Under the pieces are notes generated by a model. The model was not told the origin of the DNA and made no database searches. It saw only the letters and a list, made by a program, of their open reading frames with translations. A stretch of 64,000 nt of DNA from assembly GCF_001005215.1 (NCBI RefSeq), contig NZ_LBNQ01000032.1, positions 23,370 to 87,369 of the forward strand, read 5' to 3'. The stretch comes from Lampropedia cohaerens (GTDB lineage: Bacteria > Pseudomonadota > Gammaproteobacteria > Burkholderiales > Burkholderiaceae_C). Positions 60,303-64,000 of the stretch are shown piece by piece. The translations under genes and the position numbers were made by a program. Each line of letters opens with the position of its first letter. Position 1 is the stretch's first letter.

Positions 60303-60992
60303 ATGAGACATTCTGAAAGACATAGAACCGATCGGATCGGCTGGCTTCGTGCTGCGGTTCTTGGTGCAAACGACGGAATTGTGTCTACTGCGAGCCTGGT
60401 CCTGGGTGTGGCGGCGGCAGGGGCGGACTCTAAGGCTGTTTTGATTGCAGGCATTGCTGGTCTCGTCGCTGGCGCTATGTCGATGGCAGCGGGGGAGTAT
60501 GTGTCAGTCAGCTCTCAAGCCGACACTGAGGAGGCCGACCTTGCCAGAGAGAGAACGGAGCTGGCTGATGCGCCTGAACAAGAGCATGCTGAGCTTGCCG
60601 AGATCTACGTTAAGCGCGGTTTAGACCGGGCGCTAGCAGACGCAGTAGCAAGTCAACTAATGAAGCAGGATGCGCTGGGAGCCCATGCCCGTGATGAACT
60701 TGGCATTTCAGAAGTATCCACGGCCCGTCCAATTCTGGCTGCGCTTGCGTCAGCAGGTACATTCTCGGTAGGAGCGGCCCTTCCTTTATGCGTCGTCTTT
60801 CTGCTTCCGGCGTCGCTACTTATATGGGTCGTCCCCGGTAGTTCACTGCTTTTCCTTGCCTTGCTAGGCTCATTAGCCGCGAAGGTCGGCGGCGCTCCTG
60901 TTCTTAAGGCTGCCTCTCGGGTTACGTTTTGGGGGGCCTTGGCTATGGCTTTGACGGCTGGGGTCGGTGCGCTCTTTGGGGTGGCCGTATGA
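60303..60992 (+). CDS. VIT1/CCC1-family Fe2+/Mn2+ transporter (cassette 2)
   Basis: A 229-residue membrane protein of the VIT1/CCC1 family, which exports ferrous iron or manganese from the cytosol. Family blocks: WLRAAVLGANDGIVSTASLVLGVAAA at residues 14-39 and GLVAGAMSMAAGEYVSVSSQADTEEADLARE at 53-83. The cytosolic helical region 84-140 holds Glu residues of the metal-binding domain, and three hydrophobic segments follow to the end. There is no evident Shine-Dalgarno sequence. Iron or manganese efflux would be an accessory function carried by the cassette. Confidence 0.9.
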   Translation: MRHSERHRTDRIGWLRAAVLGANDGIVSTASLVLGVAAAGADSKAVLIAGIAGLVAGAMSMAAGEYVSVSSQADTEEADLARERTELADAPEQEHAELAEIYVKRGLDRALADAVASQLMKQDALGAHARDELGISEVSTARPILAALASAGTFSVGAALPLCVVFLLPASLLIWVVPGSSLLFLALLGSLAAKVGGAPVLKAASRVTFWGALAMALTAGVGALFGVAV

Positions 60993-61014
60993 TGTGCTGG
61001 CGTTGCGTTCTCTC

Positions 61015-61086
61015 GCCTAACCAAGCGCTGCTGTCGGACAAATTTTCCGCTGCGCTCCAAATTTGCCGCAGAGCGCGGCGTTAGGG
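61015..61086 (+). other. attC of cassette 2
   Basis: R'' GCCTAAC at 61015 and R' GTTAGGG at 61080-61086 (last base deviates from Y). The inner arms GCGCTGCTG...AAATTT and AAATTTGCCGCAGAGCGC are imperfectly complementary. About 72 bases long, and of a different type from the aadA attC. Confidence 0.85.
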
Positions 61087-61093
61087 TGGATGT

Positions 61094-61447
61094 ATGGATA
61101 TGCGTCACGGTATTCACCGATTAAAACTTGTCTGGGCGGTGCTTTGTGTTGCCGTCGCCGGTTTTCTCATGTTCATGTTTGCCACCGGTGCTCCCGACTC
61201 GCCCGAAATGGGCCGCATTTTTCTTGGCATTGCTGTTGTCACAGCTAGCCTTGCAGGCCTTCCTTTTGTCAGTTTACCCATTGACCTTCGGGTGTGCCTT
61301 GGCATCGTCGGCGTTCTCGGCGGCTCCGCCTACATTTCTGGAGCGGGAAAGTGGCCAGAAGGTTTTTTCATAGCACTTGTTTTCGCAGTTTTGCTATATG
61401 CAGCCATTTGGGTCGTCAAGGGGTTCTTTCGCAAGCAGCGCCCCTAA
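61094..61447 (+). CDS. Small membrane protein of unknown function (cassette 3)
   Basis: A 117-residue protein with about four hydrophobic segments, at 11-30 (LVWAVLCVAVAGFLMFMFAT), 42-60, 65-85 and 90-110. It ends in a basic tail (VVKGFFRKQRP). No family was recognised. The stop codon is the TAA of its own attC R'' site, so the gene uses the whole cassette. The start has GGGTGGA a few bases upstream. Inner-membrane location is predicted. Confidence 0.68.
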   Translation: MDMRHGIHRLKLVWAVLCVAVAGFLMFMFATGAPDSPEMGRIFLGIAVVTASLAGLPFVSLPIDLRVCLGIVGVLGGSAYISGAGKWPEGFFIALVFAVLLYAAIWVVKGFFRKQRP

Positions 61448-61500
61448 CATTTCGTTGCAGCCGACCGCCTACGGCGGCGGCTGAACTCAGGGCGTTAGCC
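61442..61500 (+). other. attC of cassette 3
   Basis: R'' CCCTAAC (61442-61448) and R' GTTAGCC (61494-61500), each with one departure from the consensus. The centre CCGCCTACGGCGG is self-complementary. 59 bases. Confidence 0.82.
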
Positions 61501-61731
61501 ATGGATGCATTGATCGACTTGGTTATGCTGCTGGTGTTTCACTGGCGTCTCGGTTTGTCAGTAGTCGGCACGACCGTTTTAGCTGTTTTTCTCGCCGCCA
61601 CTCTTCCATGGTTTTCCGGTGCATTTGGTCTTGCGCTTGTTATTGCCTCTGTCGGCTTGGGACTGGTGTGGGAAGGGGCTGCCGAAAAAAAGCGAGCGGA
61701 ACGCTTCGCCAAGGCGAAAGAGGGTGTGTGA
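61501..61731 (+). CDS. Small membrane protein of unknown function (cassette 4)
   Basis: A 76-residue protein whose ATG follows directly after the R' core of the preceding attC. Two hydrophobic segments are visible at about 3-35 (LIDLVMLLVFHWRLGLSVVGTTVLAVFLAATL) and 36-57 (FSGAFGLALVIASVGLGLVW), then a charged tail (EGAAEKKRAERFAKAKEGV). A longer in-frame form starting at 61294 crosses the cassette boundary and the previous gene, and is rejected. There is no known family. Confidence 0.62.
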   Translation: MDALIDLVMLLVFHWRLGLSVVGTTVLAVFLAATLPWFSGAFGLALVIASVGLGLVWEGAAEKKRAERFAKAKEGV

Positions 61732-61738
61732 ACGCAGT

Positions 61739-61798
61739 GTCTAACCCTTCGCTCAAGCGGACCCGCATTCTGCGGGCCGCTTACCTTGTTCGTTAGGC
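61739..61798 (+). other. attC of cassette 4
   Basis: R'' GTCTAAC (61739-61745) and R' GTTAGGC (61792-61798). The centre CCCGCATTCTGCGGG is self-complementary. 60 bases. Confidence 0.9.
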
Positions 61799-61813
61799 GT
61801 CATAGCGAAGATC

Positions 61814-62272
61814 ATGCGAGCACCCATGGAACTAGTCGCAAATGTTTGGCCAGTCGTAGATGAGAGCACGGGACTTGTGCAGCGATTCTTCATGCGTGCT
61901 TATGCAATGGAGAGTGATGACAATGTCATTAGCACAGTTCTACAAGCTCTCGCCCCAACCGATTTTCGTATCGCGAGGGTATTCAAGGTTCCGGAGCGCT
62001 TCAAGATAACATCTGAGCACGGCACGATGAGTGGAGCTGTTCCAATTGGTGCGTTCCAGCAAAACATTCAAGCGATCATCGAAGGCGCATACCGAGAATT
62101 AGAGTGCGACTATGCAAAGGTACAAGGCATTGACATGTCATCTGGAACCCCAAAGCCAGTTAATGTTGTCCCGCGCTTTCCAGAAGATCCGTACACCATA
62201 ATTACATCGCTCATCGAAACATTTGACGGGCAACTGCTACCACAAATGACAGGCAGCCAGCATGACACCTAA
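61814..62272 (+). CDS. Protein of unknown function (cassette 5)
   Basis: A 152-residue soluble-looking protein with no signal peptide or membrane segment. Sequence blocks are MELVANVWPVVDESTGLVQRFF, TVLQALAPTDFRIARVFKVPERF and the mixed C-terminal half ending PEDPYTIITSLIETFDGQL. I recognise no family. The stop codon is the TAA of the attC R'' core. A start at the second Met (61826) is possible. The base composition is more A+T rich than in chromosomal genes nearby. Confidence 0.6.
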   Translation: MRAPMELVANVWPVVDESTGLVQRFFMRAYAMESDDNVISTVLQALAPTDFRIARVFKVPERFKITSEHGTMSGAVPIGAFQQNIQAIIEGAYRELECDYAKVQGIDMSSGTPKPVNVVPRFPEDPYTIITSLIETFDGQLLPQMTGSQHDT

Positions 62273-62326
62273 CAATTCGTCCAAGCCGACGCCGCTTCGC
62301 GGCGCGGCTTAACTCAAGCGTTAGGC
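62267..62326 (+). other. attC of cassette 5
   Basis: R'' ACCTAAC (62267-62273) and R' GTTAGGC (62320-62326). The core is almost the same as in the aadA attC, with GCCGCTTCGCGGC at its centre. 60 bases. Confidence 0.93.
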
Positions 62327-62342
62327 ATCATCAGGAGAGTTC

Positions 62343-62705
62343 ATGAAGTACATGTGGGTTCTAGTTGCCGCGATCACGCTTACCTTTGCTCCCGCAATTG
62401 CAAACACGCCGTTCGATCATCTGCAGATCGACAATGAGCGTTGCAATCTAGTCCAGTCGGGCTCGCGCAACCAGTCGGTTGTGTGGGAAGGCCGGTCAGA
62501 GATCGGCATGTGTCACGTCGTTGTCCCGGTGGAGGAGTTCTCCCGTACTTACTCGCATTGCGCACTCTCGGGCGTCCTTGGCGATTCAGGCCCCGTCATG
62601 TGCGAGTTTGGCTACTCGGATCGGGAGCGCACCAAGGTCTTTTTCTTGGCAAAGCCCAAGAATGTATGTCAGTTCGTATGTGTAAAGCACCCACCGAAGG
62701 GCTGA
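62343..62705 (+). CDS. Secreted six-cysteine protein of unknown function (cassette 6)
   Basis: A 120-residue protein. The signal peptide is MKYMWVLVAAITLTFAPAIA, cleavage after about residue 20. Six cysteines at 34, 57, 73, 87, 109 and 113 all lie in the mature part, so three disulfides in the periplasm are plausible. AGGAGAG is a good ribosome-binding site, rare among these cassettes. No family is recognised. The small size and disulfide pattern could fit an inhibitor, toxin, or binding protein, but nothing decides between them. Confidence 0.65.
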   Translation: MKYMWVLVAAITLTFAPAIANTPFDHLQIDNERCNLVQSGSRNQSVVWEGRSEIGMCHVVVPVEEFSRTYSHCALSGVLGDSGPVMCEFGYSDRERTKVFFLAKPKNVCQFVCVKHPPKG

Positions 62706-62706
62706 T

Positions 62707-62764
62707 GCCTAACAATTCGTCCAAGCCGACGCCGCTTCGCGGCGCGGCTTAACTCAGGTGTTAT
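62707..62764 (+). other. attC of cassette 6, cut by an insertion sequence
   Basis: R'' GCCTAAC (62707-62713) and the same conserved core as in cassettes 1 and 5. The expected R' core begins with GTT at 62760 and then passes into GTTATTGACC, the left end of the insertion sequence. The R' core is therefore truncated. Confidence 0.85.
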
Positions 62765-62832
62765 TGACCTGCCCCCCGATTTCAGTACCACGCCGAACTT
62801 AGTAGAGTCCGTTTTCCGAGCAGGAGACGGTA

Positions 62833-63096
62833 GTGAAAAAGCGTTTTACAGAAGAACAGATTCTCGACTTTCTTAAGCAGGCAGAGGCCGGCGTGCCGGT
62901 GAAGGAGCTGTGCCGGCGGCATGGCTTCAGTGATGCATCCTTCTACACTTGGCGTGCCAAGTTCGGTGGCATGACCGTGCCGGACGCCAAGCGGCTCAAG
63001 GATCTCGAGCTGGAGAACAGCCGGCTAAAGAAGCTGCTAGCCGAAGCCCATCTGGATATCGAGGCACTTAAGGTGGTCGCCCGGGGAAAAGGGTAA
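62833..63096 (+). CDS. IS3-family transposase OrfA
   Basis: An 87-residue helix-turn-helix protein ([44 protein letters not shown]) followed by a leucine-zipper-like helix ([26 protein letters not shown]). It starts with GTG, with CAGGAGA upstream. The slippery heptamer GGGAAAA near its end (63084-63090) lets ribosomes slip into orfB and make the active OrfAB fusion. Confidence 0.9.
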   Translation: MKKRFTEEQILDFLKQAEAGVPVKELCRRHGFSDASFYTWRAKFGGMTVPDAKRLKDLELENSRLKKLLAEAHLDIEALKVVARGKG

Positions 63097-63119
63097 GCCC
63101 GACAGCACGGCGGGAGGCG

Positions 63120-63971
63120 GTGCAGGAGATGCAGGCCAGAACCGGTATCTCCGAGCGCCGTGCCTGTCAGCTGATCGGGCTGTCTCGCTCGGTGCTGCGC
63201 TATCAACCCCGTTCCAGCGAGCAAAACACCAGGCTGCAATCCCAACTTATGGAGCTGGCACAGGAGCGTCGGCGCTTTGGCTATCGGCGCCTGCATATCC
63301 TGCTGCGGCGGGCTGGCATGCAGGTCAACCCTAAACGGATCTATCGCCTGTACCGGGCTGCCGGGTTGATGGTGAAGCGCCGGAGGCGCCGCCACGGTGT
63401 CGCCGTAGAGCGCGAGCGGCTGAGTCTGCCGAGCGCGCCGAATCAGGTATGGTCGATGGACTTCGTCTTCGATGCACTCAGTACGGGACGTAGGATCAAA
63501 TGTCTGACGGTGGTCGATGATTTCACCAAGGAGGTGGTGGGTATTCTTGTGGATCACGGCATCAGCGGCTTTCGTGTTACTCGCGCATTAGATGAAATGG
63601 CCCGATTCCGCGGTTACCCCAAGGCAATCCGCACCGACCAGGGCCCCGAATTCACCGGCAAGGCTCTTGATCAATGGGCCTATCAGCGCGGCATCAAGCT
63701 GAAGCTGATTCAGCCTGGCAAGCCGACACAGAATGCGTTCATCGAATCATTCAATGGCAAGTTTCGGGATGAATGCCTGAATGAGCACTGGTTCTGCTCA
63801 CTGGCCGAGGCCAGAATCCGCATCGCGGCCTGGCGAAGGGACTACAACGAACACCGACCGCACAGCGCTATCGGGAATCACACCCCGGCAGAATTCGCTG
63901 CGCATTGGAGGGCAAGCCAACAGCAACCCCGACATGAAAAACTAACATCAACCCCAGGGCCTACTAACTAG
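63120..63971 (+). CDS. IS3-family transposase OrfB (DDE integrase core)
   Basis: The 283-residue catalytic part of the transposase. An HTH_21 region ([29 protein letters not shown]) precedes the rve integrase core. The DDE residues appear as Asp in SMDFVFDAL, Asp in [13 protein letters not shown] and Glu in [15 protein letters not shown]. It is normally produced as OrfAB by a -1 frameshift; in the fusion the segment [11 protein letters not shown] joins OrfA to this part. No damage is seen, so the element may be active. Confidence 0.92.
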   Translation: MQEMQARTGISERRACQLIGLSRSVLRYQPRSSEQNTRLQSQLMELAQERRRFGYRRLHILLRRAGMQVNPKRIYRLYRAAGLMVKRRRRRHGVAVERERLSLPSAPNQVWSMDFVFDALSTGRRIKCLTVVDDFTKEVVGILVDHGISGFRVTRALDEMARFRGYPKAIRTDQGPEFTGKALDQWAYQRGIKLKLIQPGKPTQNAFIESFNGKFRDECLNEHWFCSLAEARIRIAAWRRDYNEHRPHSAIGNHTPAEFAAHWRASQQQPRHEKLTSTPGPTN

Positions 63972-64000
63972 GAAACGGTACTAAAACTGGGGGCAGGTCA

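Larger units (their letters stand above)
58268..62764. mobile_element. Integron: integrase, attI and six gene cassettes
   Basis: The classical integron layout: an integrase gene on the minus strand, attI upstream of it, and a cassette array on the plus strand. Each cassette has one main reading frame and an attC. The cassettes, by core-site cuts, are 59403-60265, 60266-61080, 61081-61494, 61495-61792, 61793-62320 and 62321 to about 62760. The integrase differs clearly from IntI1 and lies beside metabolic genes, so this may be a chromosomal rather than a clinical class 1 platform. The array ends at an insertion sequence; more cassettes may lie beyond. Confidence 0.9.
62765..64000 (+). mobile_element. 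IS3-family insertion sequence (IS407-like), complete
   Basis: A 1,236-base element with imperfect terminal inverted repeats. The left end begins TGACCTGCCCCCC; the right end, read inward, begins TGACCTGCCCCC, and both continue to AGTACC. It contains overlapping orfA and orfB in the -1 relation typical of IS3 elements. A 4-base target duplication of TTAT (62761-62764) would be expected for the IS407 group, but the base after the right end lies outside the window. It has disrupted the attC of cassette 6. Confidence 0.92.

Noticed and set aside
61294..61731. 145-codon form of the cassette 4 gene
   Set aside because: It would begin inside cassette 3 and read through its attC; the ATG at 61501 fits the cassette boundary.

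Overview
The window looks like a contiguous piece of the chromosome of a G+C-rich betaproteobacterium, most likely order Burkholderiales and possibly Comamonadaceae. Support comes from the PII/AmtB pair, the split xanthine dehydrogenase, the mnmG-rsmG-parA-parB cluster with parS sites, the tight ATGA-type gene overlaps and the strong third-position G+C bias. No rRNA, tRNA or CRISPR array was recognised. The genus is inference.

Positions 1-16700: the window opens inside htpG, followed by the co-chaperone pair cbpA-cbpM. pepA is divergent from lptF-lptG, the LPS export permeases, which overlap a small CbiX-type chelatase. Next come glyQ without glyS, a solitary class Ib nrdF, ttcA, a DUF4136 lipoprotein, a histidine phosphatase, a PPK2 kinase, and glnK-amtB behind a clear sigma-54 promoter, then comM.

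Positions 16800-41900: GNAT acetyltransferase, xdhAB, ispD-ispF, an AEC transporter, ssb, an SDR oxidoreductase, trpC, a META-domain lipoprotein and a class I aldolase. Then come an AlgZ/AlgR-type two-component system divergent from argH (the order also found in Pseudomonas), an Fbp-type ABC importer, pdxST divergent from a MocR/PdxR regulator with a clear operator, and a choice-of-anchor I lipoprotein behind a Pho-box-like element.

Positions 41900-58220: ribD, then the chromosome-maintenance cluster mnmG-rsmG-parA-(hydrolase)-parB with three parS sites. After it come a PepSY protein, a beta-class GST, an OYE-family reductase, an inorganic pyrophosphatase with a signal peptide, an ABC-F ATPase, an exported Tyr/Pro-rich protein, and the divergent pair acetoacetyl-CoA synthetase and CoA-transferase, which points to acetoacetate/polyhydroxybutyrate and short-chain acyl-CoA metabolism.

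Positions 58268-64000 are the most interesting region: an integron inserted right after the CoA-transferase gene. It has its own integrase, related to but clearly different from IntI1, and an attI whose last core site begins the first cassette. Six cassettes follow: an aadA-type aminoglycoside adenylyltransferase, a VIT1/CCC1-type metal transporter, two small membrane proteins, a 152-aa protein of unknown family and a secreted six-cysteine protein. Each of the first five ends in a recognisable attC. The sixth attC is cut at its R' core by a complete IS3-family (IS407-like) element whose right inverted repeat ends exactly at the window edge. Cassette DNA is visibly more A+T rich than the host chromosome.
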